From positions 1 to 5,567 of the forward strand of contig JAJRZO010000196.1 in assembly GCA_024275215.1 (NCBI GenBank): DNA of 5,567 bases, given 5' to 3'. The position numbers and the translations under genes were made by a program. The notes below the pieces were generated by a model. The model was given only the letters and a program-made list of their open reading frames with translations, did not search any database and was not told where the DNA came from. This DNA comes from Candidatus Zixiibacteriota bacterium. Lineage in GTDB: Bacteria; Zixibacteria; MSB-5A5; JAABVY01; JAHJOQ01. Below are positions 1-5,567 of the stretch, one piece after another. Positions within the stretch are counted from its first letter, which is position 1; each line of letters opens with the position of its first letter.

Positions 1-1776
1 TCCGCATCCGCATCATTGGCCGGACTCGGCTACAATGTGAAATCTTTCTGTTTTCAAGACAGTCCCCGGCGTGCACACTCAATAGGTGCACAGGGGGGAA
101 TCAACGCAGCCAAGAATTATCAGAATGACGGCGACTCTATCTGGCGGCTTTTTTACGACACGATCAAGGGCGGAGACTTTCGCTCGCGAGAGGCTAATAC
201 TTACAGGCTTGCTCAAGTATCTAACAATATTATAGACCAGTGTGCTGCTCAGGGTATCCCGTTCGCGCGTGAATATGGCGGTCTCCTGGCGAACCGGTCG
301 TTTGGAGGAGCACAGGTATCAAGAACTTTTTATGCGCGGGGACAGACAGGTCAGCAATTGCTTCTGGGAGCATATTCGGCGCTACAGAGGCAGATAGGTC
401 TGAGGAAAGTTGAAATGCACCCGCGTACCGAGATGCTTGAACTCGTGCTCATCGATGGTCACGCCAAGGGAATTGTCGTCCGTGATCTGGTAACAGGTAA
501 AATCAGTTCGCACGCCGCCGATGCTGTTGTATTGGCGACAGGCGGATATGGACGTATTTTCAACCTGTCCACAATGGGTCTCGGATGCAACGTCACTGCG
601 GCATTTCGAGCGCACAAGAAAGGCGCGTTTTTTGCAAACCCATGCTTCCACCAGATACATCCAACCTGCATACCGCATACGGGAGACTATCAGTCAAAAC
701 TTACGTTGATGTCTGAATCTCTTCGTAACGATGGTCGAATCTGGGTTCCCAAAAAGAAAGGCGATCATCGTCCTCCTGCTGAAATACCAGAAGATGAACG
801 CGACTATTATCTCGAAAGAAAATACCCGAGTTTCGGCAATCTCGCCCCACGCGACATTTCTTCTCGATCAGCGAAAGAAGTCTGCGATGAGGGTCGCGGG
901 ATCGGCAGTACGGGATACGGAGTATATCTGGACTTCTCAGAAGCTATCGGGAGACTCGGCAGGAAAGCTATCAGCGACAAGTATGGAAATCTTTTCGAGA
1001 TGTACAAGCTCATCACCGACGAAGACCCGTACGAAGTTCCAATGCGTATTTATCCCGCTTCTCACTACTCGATGGGCGGTCTCTGGGTTGACTACAATCT
1101 GATGAGCAATATCCCCGGTCTCCATGTAATAGGCGAAGCGAATTTCTCCGATCATGGTGCTAACCGTCTCGGAGCATCAGCGTTGATGCAGGGACTGGCT
1201 GACGGGTATTTCGTATTGCCTTACACTATTGGAGACTATTTTGCGCGAACGGGAGCAAAGAACATTTCAGCGGATCGTGCCGAATTCCGTGAGGCCGAAG
1301 AAGTTGTCTCAGCTCGGACAATAAAGCTGCTGTCGATCAATGGCGATCGAACTGTGGATTCTTTTCACAAGGCTCTTGGCGAAATCGTCTGGGAGAAAGC
1401 GGGTTTAGCTCGCAACGAATCAGGTTTGAAGGAAGCAATCGAACAGATCGCCGCTCTGAGAGAGGAATTCTGGCAAAATGTCAAAGTGATTGGAAGTAAC
1501 GAAGGCATGAACCAGACATTGGAGAAAGCTGGTCGCGTGGCTGATTTCCTCGAGTTCGCTGAACTCTTTTGCTATGATGCTCTCAATCGTGAGGAATCAT
1601 GCGGCGCTCATTTCCGAGAGGAATACCAGACTGAAGATGGAGAAGCTCTCCGCAACGATGAGGAATTTGCATATGTTGCCGCCTGGGAATACAAAGGCGA
1701 AGGGGCTAAACCAGAGCTGCACAAAGAAGATCTCAAGTTTGAAAATGTTGAATTAGCGACAAGGAGCTATAAATAG
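1..1776 (+). CDS. sdhA: Succinate dehydrogenase/fumarate reductase flavoprotein subunit A, type B complex (5' partial)
   Basis: Flavoprotein of complex II: it interconverts succinate and fumarate at an FAD and passes electrons to the iron-sulfur subunit encoded next. The reading frame is open to the first base ([11 protein letters not shown]), matching the tail of the FAD-binding Rossmann segment. About 30-45 N-terminal residues are therefore missing, and the TTG at 16 is not the real start. Counting codons from base 1, visible motifs are [12 protein letters not shown] with the covalent-FAD histidine at codon 26; IHPT with its histidine at codon 220; [13 protein letters not shown] with the proton-shuttle arginine at codon 284; HYSMGG with its histidine at codon 355; and [12 protein letters not shown] with its arginine at codon 389. 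All expected catalytic residues are present. A basic/proline-rich stretch between ESLRNDGR and LAPRD, absent from the second SdhA here, and the overall wording of the motifs match Bacteroidetes/Bacillus-type enzymes. The physiological direction (SDH or FRD) cannot be decided from sequence. The frame ends in TAG, sharing its last base with the sdhB start. Confidence 0.96.
   Translation, partial: SASASLAGLGYNVKSFCFQDSPRRAHSIGAQGGINAAKNYQNDGDSIWRLFYDTIKGGDFRSREANTYRLAQVSNNIIDQCAAQGIPFAREYGGLLANRSFGGAQVSRTFYARGQTGQQLLLGAYSALQRQIGLRKVEMHPRTEMLELVLIDGHAKGIVVRDLVTGKISSHAADAVVLATGGYGRIFNLSTMGLGCNVTAAFRAHKKGAFFANPCFHQIHPTCIPHTGDYQSKLTLMSESLRNDGRIWVPKKKGDHRPPAEIPEDERDYYLERKYPSFGNLAPRDISSRSAKEVCDEGRGIGSTGYGVYLDFSEAIGRLGRKAISDKYGNLFEMYKLITDEDPYEVPMRIYPASHYSMGGLWVDYNLMSNIPGLHVIGEANFSDHGANRLGASALMQGLADGYFVLPYTIGDYFARTGAKNISADRAEFREAEEVVSARTIKLLSINGDRTVDSFHKALGEIVWEKAGLARNESGLKEAIEQIAALREEFWQNVKVIGSNEGMNQTLEKAGRVADFLEFAELFCYDALNREESCGAHFREEYQTEDGEALRNDEEFAYVAAWEYKGEGAKPELHKEDLKFENVELATRSYK
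1761..1766 (+). promoter_or_regulatory. Shine-Dalgarno site for the first sdhB (GTG start)
   Basis: AAGGAG lies inside the last codons of sdhA, nine bases before the GTG at 1776. It supports this GTG as the true start and suggests translational coupling, since the stop and start share one base (TAGTG). Confidence 0.75.
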
Positions 1777-2516
1777 TGAACTTAACACTGCGTGTTTGGC
1801 GTCAAAAAAACGCTCAGGAAAAAGGCCGTTTGGAAACTTACCAGGCACACGATATAAACGAGAACATGTCGTTTTTGGAAATGCTCGACGTCGTCAACGA
1901 AGACCTGATCAAAAAAGGTGTCGAACCTATCCATTTCGATCATGATTGTCGCGAAGGTATCTGTGGTGCTTGTTCACTGGTGATAAACGGCATCCCACAT
2001 GGTGGGAAAAAAGGCTGCACAACTTGTGAACTCCGTATGCGCAATTTCAAGGATGGCGACACTATCACGGTTGAACCATTCCGCGCAAAGGCGTTTCCGG
2101 TCGTCAGGGATCTGATGGTTGACCGCTCTGCTCTGGATCGTGTCATTCAGGCGGGAGGATTCGTCTCTATAAATACAGGAGGCGCGCCCGATGCCAATGC
2201 TATCCCGATAAGAAAGGATATCGCGGATCAGGCGATGGACTTCGCGGCGTGTATTGGTTGCGGCGCATGCGTGGCGGCTTGCAAGAACGCATCGGCGATG
2301 CTTTTTGTCTCTGCCAAAGTCAGTCACCTGTCGCTTCTTCCTCAGGGCAAGGTTGAAAGAGAGCAGCGTGTTCGCAAGATGGTCGCACAGATGGATATCG
2401 AGGGTTTCGGCAACTGTACTAATTACTACGAATGTGAAGCTGTTTGTCCGAAGGAGATATCCATTAAATCTATTGCCAGGATGAACCGTGAGTTTATGCG
2501 GGCGCTGGTAAAATAA
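1776..2516 (+). CDS. sdhB: Succinate dehydrogenase/fumarate reductase iron-sulfur subunit B, type B complex
   Basis: Electron-transfer subunit of complex II, 246 residues, complete and of normal length for the Bacteroidetes-type FrdB/SdhB. The GTG start is supported by a good ribosome site and by the family N-terminus ([12 protein letters not shown]). The N-terminal plant-ferredoxin-like domain has [10 protein letters not shown] with cysteines 58, 63 and 66; the fourth [2Fe-2S] ligand is most likely C84 in the TTC motif. The C-terminal domain has [11 protein letters not shown] (C159, C162, C165, C169) and [12 protein letters not shown] (C214, C220, C224). By analogy with E. coli SdhB, C159/C162/C165/C224 bind [4Fe-4S] and C169/C214/C220 bind [3Fe-4S]. 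All cluster ligands are therefore present. An extra cysteine, C81, sits just before the fourth [2Fe-2S] ligand. The gene is directly coupled to the preceding sdhA. No membrane anchor gene follows it, so the anchor is expected upstream of the window, as in C-A-B operons. Confidence 0.97.
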   Translation: MNLTLRVWRQKNAQEKGRLETYQAHDINENMSFLEMLDVVNEDLIKKGVEPIHFDHDCREGICGACSLVINGIPHGGKKGCTTCELRMRNFKDGDTITVEPFRAKAFPVVRDLMVDRSALDRVIQAGGFVSINTGGAPDANAIPIRKDIADQAMDFAACIGCGACVAACKNASAMLFVSAKVSHLSLLPQGKVEREQRVRKMVAQMDIEGFGNCTNYYECEAVCPKEISIKSIARMNREFMRALVK

Positions 2517-2539
2517 AGGCTGATTCATCAGATGCTGTG

Positions 2540-2556
2540 CGCCCAATGAGAGGGCG
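2540..2556 (+). repeat. Short perfect hairpin after the first sdhB
   Basis: CGCCC and GGGCG flank a seven-base loop (AATGAGA), beginning 24 bases after the sdhB stop. The following bases (GAGAACAATC) are not T-rich, so it does not look like a canonical intrinsic terminator. It could be a weak mRNA 3'-end stabiliser or chance. Confidence 0.35.
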
Positions 2557-2627
2557 GAGAACAATCGTCAGTTCGTATTGCTCTAAGGCGGTGAATACTC
2601 TGCCTGACGTTGACGAATGTCCACCTT

Positions 2628-2658
2628 TTGGCAACACAACCCGTCGGATGGCTTTAAT
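2628..2658 (+). promoter_or_regulatory. Candidate sigma70-like promoter for the second complex II operon
   Basis: TTGGCA (2628-2633, one mismatch to TTGACA) and TTTAAT (2653-2658, one mismatch to TATAAT) are separated by 19 bases, slightly longer than the ideal 17. It lies about 45 bases before the anchor gene start, the expected place for an independent promoter. Consensus matches of this quality occur by chance, and the host's promoter consensus is unknown. Confidence 0.3.
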
Positions 2659-2669
2659 ATCGCCTATCC
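2646..2669 (+). repeat. Imperfect inverted repeat overlapping the candidate -10 box
   Basis: GGATGGC (2646-2652) pairs with GCC-T-ATCC (2662-2669) through one bulged T, around a nine-base A/T-rich loop that contains the candidate -10. A partly overlapping pair, ATATC (2657-2661) and GATAT (2672-2676), also exists. It could be an operator or an mRNA leader hairpin. The symmetry is modest and may be chance. Confidence 0.25.
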
Positions 2670-2702
2670 ATGATATCCTGCAGGTTGCTGTGAGACTGCC
2701 GC

Positions 2703-3095
2703 ATGGAGAATAAAATAGATAGCATTGAAAGTACAGACACTGGCAGGAGTGCATTGACATGGCTCTTCCAGCGTATCACAGGCATACTGCTCGTCGTGTT
2801 TCTGTTTACGCACATCAGTCTAAATCATCTCTTGTCAGGGGATCGAATCATAGATTTTGCGCTCGTCAATGAAAGACTGAGCGGGTCGTTCGGCTGGAAA
2901 CTGTTCTATGTGCTTTTCGTTCCGAGTTGTGTCTATCATGCTATGAACGGCCTGTGGGGGATACTCGCCGACTACCGACCGTCAGTCGAGTTTCGTAAAC
3001 TGGCGATTGCAGCGCTGCTGCTCCTCGGATTTGCCCTTACTTTCATAGGTGCTGATACTCTGCTGAACCTGTTCAGAGCGCAGGGGGGACAGTGA
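2703..3095 (+). CDS. sdhD: Complex II membrane anchor, SdhD-like cytochrome b subunit
   Basis: Small integral membrane protein of 130 residues that anchors complex II and helps bind heme b and quinone. Three hydrophobic segments are visible at about residues 20-45, 64-88 and 98-122. WLFQRITG opens helix I, as in actinobacterial SdhD (W-L-x-x-R-x-[ST]-G). Helix II ends with HAMNGLWGILADY. Its spacing and residues match E. coli SdhD, where H71 binds heme and Y83 lines the quinone site; here they are H79 and Y91. H37 in helix I lies 13 residues after the conserved arginine, where type A anchors carry a second heme ligand. The ATG at 2703 is the first possible start, because an in-frame TGA lies at 2691-2693. 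No strong ribosome site precedes it. It overlaps the next gene by four bases (GTGA), which indicates coupling. The SdhD rather than SdhC assignment rests on the HAxxGxW...DY motif, so the order here is D-C-A-B. Confidence 0.85.
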   Translation: MENKIDSIESTDTGRSALTWLFQRITGILLVVFLFTHISLNHLLSGDRIIDFALVNERLSGSFGWKLFYVLFVPSCVYHAMNGLWGILADYRPSVEFRKLAIAALLLLGFALTFIGADTLLNLFRAQGGQ

Positions 3096-3484
3096 GTTTC
3101 AAACGATTCGCGGACAAGTTCATTGATGAAGCGCGACTTAATCCGAACATCGGTACCCTCGCATATATGCTTCATCGCATCACGGGAATCGGACTCGCAA
3201 TCTATCTCATTCTGCACACATGGATACTCAGCTCCGTTCAGCATGGCTCGGAGGCGTTTTCTGAACAACTTGTAACTGTACAAAGCCCGCTGTTTCATAT
3301 ACTGGAATTGTTTCTGATCATCGCTCTCTTTTTTCACATGCTCAACGGACTCAGGATCATTATCGCAGACTTTTTCTCCGCCACCCGACAACACAAATTG
3401 CTCTTCTGGATTGTTGCCGCGCTTTTCGTGGCATTGCTGGCCTGGAGTATTGCGGCTGTTATTCCCAGAGTTTTTTCATGCTGA
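3092..3484 (+). CDS. sdhC: Complex II membrane anchor, SdhC-like cytochrome b subunit
   Basis: Second anchor of the same complex, 130 residues, pairing with the SdhD-like protein to hold SdhAB on the membrane and form the heme and quinone sites. It has three hydrophobic segments at about residues 24-48, 67-92 and 103-125. MLHRITG (H28, R29) corresponds to E. coli SdhC I-L-H-R-V-S-G, whose arginine R31 is at the ubiquinone site. E. coli Ser27 is replaced by a tyrosine here. HMLNGLRIIIADF matches the E. coli SdhC H84 motif (H-x3-G-I-R-x5-D-F), making H82 the likely heme ligand; H42 in helix I is a candidate ligand for a second heme. The GTG start overlaps the previous stop by four bases (GTGA). 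A purine run, AGGGGGG at 3082-3088, serves as a probable ribosome site, though it is only three bases from the start. The gene ends 15 bases before sdhA. Confidence 0.88.
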   Translation: MSFKRFADKFIDEARLNPNIGTLAYMLHRITGIGLAIYLILHTWILSSVQHGSEAFSEQLVTVQSPLFHILELFLIIALFFHMLNGLRIIIADFFSATRQHKLLFWIVAALFVALLAWSIAAVIPRVFSC

Positions 3485-3488
3485 GGAG
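3483..3488 (+). promoter_or_regulatory. Shine-Dalgarno site for the second sdhA
   Basis: GAGGAG overlaps the sdhC stop codon and lies 11 bases before the ATG at 3500, a slightly long spacing. The next in-frame codon boundary upstream reaches TGA at 3482-3484 with no alternative ATG/GTG/TTG between, so the ATG at 3500 is the first possible start. The ATG at 3490 is followed at once by TGA and is not used. Confidence 0.6.
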
Positions 3489-3499
3489 AATGTGACACG

Positions 3500-5200
3500 A
3501 TGCTAAAGCACGAGTTGCTCGTCGTCGGCGGAGGTCTTGCGGGGCTCGCGGCTGCTGTCGAGGGAAAGGAACGGGGCCTTGATGTTGCTCTCGTATCGAA
3601 ACTTCACCCGGTCAGATCACATTCAGGCGCAGCGCAAGGGGGGATCAATGCTGTGCTTGACGAGTCTGAAAACTGCCACGATGATTCTCCTGAAAGACAT
3701 GCTTACGATACAATCATGGGTTCAGATTTCCTCGCCGACCAGGATGCTGTCAAGATTATGTGCGACGAAGCCCCGAATGTCATAATCGAGATGGAGCATG
3801 CCGGGTGCCCCTTCTCTCGAACAGGAGATGGCAGGATTGCCCGGAAAGCATTCGGTTGTACTGATTATGCACGGACATGCTTTGGCGGAAGTAAAACCGG
3901 ACACCATCTGCTTCAAACTCTGTTTGGACAGGCTGTCAAGTATCAGCTTACCATGTATACCGAATGGGTGGTCACCAGGCTCGTGGTTTCTGGTGGTCGA
4001 TGTCACGGCGTTGTATGTTTCGATATCGAATCAGGTGAGTTCGTCCCAATTGCTGCTACTGCAACCATGTTTGCGACTGGCGGATCGGGACAGGTCTATT
4101 CGACTAACACGACAAACGCGCTGACATCGACAGGCTTAGGTATTTCCCTGGCATACCGGGCCGGTGTGCCTATCAAGGATTTAGAGTTTGTCCAGTTTCA
4201 TCCGACAGGGCTGTACCCATCATCGATTCTTGTTACTGAAAGTTGCAGGGGAGAGGGTGGCCAGTTGATCAACAACATGGGCGAGCGATTCATGAAGAAT
4301 TACGTCAGCGAGAAAGTCATGGAACTTGGCCCTCGCGATATTGTCGCGCGTTCAGTTCAAACAGAAATAAACGCCGGCAGAGGTTTCGATAACGCATTTG
4401 TCCATCTCGACCTTCGTCATCTCGGCGAGAAGAAAATCCTAGAACAGCTTCCCGGTATACGAAAGCTCTGCATCACATACGCTGGAATCGATCCTGTTTT
4501 CAAACCTATACCAGTGTGGCCATCACAGCATTACACAATGGGCGGGATCGACACGAACGAAAAAACCGAAACTGAGATCATCGGATTCTATGCCGCAGGT
4601 GAATGTGCCTGCGTATCAGTGCATGGCGCCAACAGGCTTGGCGGCAACTCGCTGCTTGAGACGATCGTCTTTGGACGGATTGGCGGGAGCGCGATTGCCG
4701 ACTATGTTCCCAACGCTGATGCTCCCGTTGAATCAAAGCTTGCTGATGCAGTCAGACAAGAGCAGAGTCGTTTCAATCAGCTTGTGAAGGGGTCGGGAAA
4801 GGAGAACCCGTATCGTATCAGGGATGAGCTGTCTTTCGTCATGATGGAAAAAGTCGGGATTTTTCGTAACAAGCAGGATATGGCTATGGCGTGTGCCAGA
4901 ATCAAGGAACTCAAGGATCACTTTTCACATATCAGACCAATTCAGACAAACAAGAGTTTCAACTACGATTTCTTGTGGGTAACCGAAATCGAGGGCAATC
5001 TCGATGCCGCACAGATAATAGCAGAGAGCGCACTTGCGCGTGAGGAAAGTCGCGGTGCGCATTTCAGGACTGATTTTCCGACACGACTGGATGATTCATG
5101 GTTGAAACACACGATATGCGAATATACGCCGGATGGTCCAAAACTGGATTATAAACCGGTTAAGCTGGGCATCTTTGAGCCGGAGGAGAGGAAGTACTGA
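3500..5200 (+). CDS. sdhA: Succinate dehydrogenase/fumarate reductase flavoprotein subunit A (second complex)
   Basis: Complete flavoprotein, 566 residues, a normal length for E. coli-, actinobacterial- and archaeal-like SdhA (about 560-600). The Rossmann FAD motif VVGGGLAGLAAA spans residues 8-19. RSHSGAAQGGINA carries the covalent-FAD histidine H41. Substrate and catalytic residues are H234 (FHPTG), E247 and R250 (TESCRGEGG), R279 (LGPRDIVARS), H344 (HYTMGG) and R379 (HGANRLGGNSLLE), all in the usual order. The C-terminal helical region (about 410-520) ends with the family motif REESRGAHFRTDFP. Glutamine Q46 follows the flavin histidine, as in E. coli SdhA (Q50) rather than E. coli FrdA (E49). 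This leans weakly toward succinate oxidation but is not diagnostic, since some fumarate reductases also have Gln. The protein is clearly divergent from the first SdhA in the window, so this is a paralogue and not a recent duplicate. It sits directly after its two anchors and one base before its sdhB partner. Confidence 0.97.
   Translation: MLKHELLVVGGGLAGLAAAVEGKERGLDVALVSKLHPVRSHSGAAQGGINAVLDESENCHDDSPERHAYDTIMGSDFLADQDAVKIMCDEAPNVIIEMEHAGCPFSRTGDGRIARKAFGCTDYARTCFGGSKTGHHLLQTLFGQAVKYQLTMYTEWVVTRLVVSGGRCHGVVCFDIESGEFVPIAATATMFATGGSGQVYSTNTTNALTSTGLGISLAYRAGVPIKDLEFVQFHPTGLYPSSILVTESCRGEGGQLINNMGERFMKNYVSEKVMELGPRDIVARSVQTEINAGRGFDNAFVHLDLRHLGEKKILEQLPGIRKLCITYAGIDPVFKPIPVWPSQHYTMGGIDTNEKTETEIIGFYAAGECACVSVHGANRLGGNSLLETIVFGRIGGSAIADYVPNADAPVESKLADAVRQEQSRFNQLVKGSGKENPYRIRDELSFVMMEKVGIFRNKQDMAMACARIKELKDHFSHIRPIQTNKSFNYDFLWVTEIEGNLDAAQIIAESALAREESRGAHFRTDFPTRLDDSWLKHTICEYTPDGPKLDYKPVKLGIFEPEERKY
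5182..5192 (+). promoter_or_regulatory. Purine-rich ribosome binding region for the second sdhB
   Basis: GGAGGAGAGGA lies within the last sdhA codons and ends nine bases before the ATG at 5202. It supports that start and translational coupling, as the sdhA stop is one base upstream. Confidence 0.7.
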
Positions 5201-5201
5201 T

Positions 5202-5567
5202 ATGCCTGCCTTCAAGATTCTCAGATTCGATCCGGATAAAGATGATCTTCCGTATTATCAGACTTATGAACTCCCGAAAACGACGAGTATGACTCTGCTT
5301 GAGGGGCTGAATTATATTATTGAGAATATCGACTCATCACTTGCATTCAGATCGTCGTGTCGAGCATCGGTCTGCGGAAGTTGCGCTATGCACATCAACG
5401 GGCAATACAGGCTTGCCTGCGAAACCACCATAGATTCACTAAAGACATCTCCCATAACGATCCGACCGCTCTCACATTTGCGAGTGATTCGCGATCTCGT
5501 TGTCGACATGAAACCGTTTTTCGAGAACTACGAATTGATCAAGCCGTATCTGATCCCGAAGGAAAAA
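5202..5567 (+). CDS. sdhB: Succinate dehydrogenase iron-sulfur subunit B (second complex), 3' partial
   Basis: The first 122 codons of an iron-sulfur subunit; the frame is open to the last base of the window. The start MPAFKILRFDP is typical of E. coli- and actinobacterial-type SdhB (beta-grasp ferredoxin domain, I-x-R-[FY]-[DN]-P). The [2Fe-2S] motif is RSSCRASVCGSCAMHING with C53, C58 and C61, and the fourth ligand is C73 (RLAC). The third ligand is cysteine, not the aspartate found in E. coli SdhB. IRPLSHLRVIRDLVVDM (residues 93-109) is the conserved linker after the ferredoxin domain, and the final residues enter the region before the [4Fe-4S]/[3Fe-4S] domain. That domain, with six or seven further cysteines, should lie just past the window end. 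It starts one base after the sdhA stop, completing a D-C-A-B operon. It is distinct in sequence from the first SdhB here. Confidence 0.95.
   Translation, partial: MPAFKILRFDPDKDDLPYYQTYELPKTTSMTLLEGLNYIIENIDSSLAFRSSCRASVCGSCAMHINGQYRLACETTIDSLKTSPITIRPLSHLRVIRDLVVDMKPFFENYELIKPYLIPKEK

Larger units (their letters stand above)
2517..2702 (+). other. Intergenic spacer between the two complex II gene sets
   Basis: These 186 bases separate the end of complex 1 from the first anchor gene of complex 2; every other junction in the window is 15 bases or less. No gene is recognisable on either strand. A short GC-rich hairpin lies near the left end, and a weak sigma70-like promoter with an imperfect inverted repeat lies in the right half. 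There is no hairpin followed by a T-run, so an intrinsic terminator is not evident and read-through from complex 1 remains possible. Confidence 0.7.

Noticed and set aside
16..18. TTG as the start codon of the first sdhA
   Set aside because: The frame is open upstream to base 1 with residues that fit the family, and a start here would remove the FAD-binding Rossmann segment. The gene is simply cut by the window edge.
2540..2556. The CGCCC/GGGCG hairpin as an intrinsic terminator
   Set aside because: The stem is only five base pairs and no T-run follows, so termination cannot be claimed.
1974..2564. A 196-codon open frame on the minus strand opposite the first sdhB
   Set aside because: It lies antisense to a gene with fully conserved cluster motifs, has no recognisable domain, and its composition is what a shadow frame would give.
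2610..2615. TTGACG as a -35 box
   Set aside because: No acceptable -10 hexamer lies 15-19 bases downstream.
2972..3394. A 140-codon open frame on the minus strand opposite the anchor genes
   Set aside because: It overlaps both anchor genes antisense, and its translation shows no helices or family motifs. The plus-strand genes explain the region.
1..5567. The repeated sdhA/sdhB content as an assembly duplication
   Set aside because: The two A and two B proteins are highly divergent and of different subclasses, so they are genuine paralogues and not a duplicated contig segment.

Overview
The window holds parts of two different complex II (succinate:quinone oxidoreductase / fumarate reductase) gene sets, side by side on the + strand, with almost no other content. 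Both are core respiratory genes of a bacterium. The first flavoprotein and iron-sulfur pair resembles the single-anchor, menaquinone-linked 'type B' enzymes of Bacteroidetes, Bacillus and Wolinella. The second set has two small three-helix anchors like those of actinobacterial, Thermus and archaeal 'type A' enzymes. This mixture, with roughly balanced base composition, would suit a menaquinone-using bacterium of the Bacteroidetes/FCB neighbourhood or one of its candidate phyla. The sequence alone does not fix the taxon.

Layout. 1-1776: flavoprotein A of complex 1, lacking its N-terminus because the window starts inside the gene. 1776-2516: iron-sulfur subunit B of complex 1, with its GTG start sharing one base with the preceding stop. 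2517-2702: a 186-base spacer with a weak candidate promoter and short inverted repeats but no recognisable gene. 2703-3095: a SdhD-like membrane anchor. 3092-3484: a SdhC-like membrane anchor, overlapping by 4 bases. 3500-5200: a complete flavoprotein A of complex 2. 5202-5567: the first 122 codons of iron-sulfur subunit B of complex 2, cut by the window end.

How the genes work together. In each complex, subunit A oxidises succinate (or reduces fumarate) at a covalently bound FAD, subunit B carries electrons through [2Fe-2S], [4Fe-4S] and [3Fe-4S] clusters, and the membrane anchor passes them to or from quinone. Complex 1 has no anchor gene in the window. Its single cytochrome b anchor is expected just upstream, in the usual C-A-B order. 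Complex 2 has the order D-C-A-B, with the two anchor genes swapped relative to the familiar sdhCDAB. Its anchors together carry four histidines at positions suited to binding two b hemes.

This is an ordinary pathway in an unusual arrangement: two complex II enzymes of different classes encoded next to each other. No mobile elements, RNA genes, CRISPR arrays or defence-type genes were seen.
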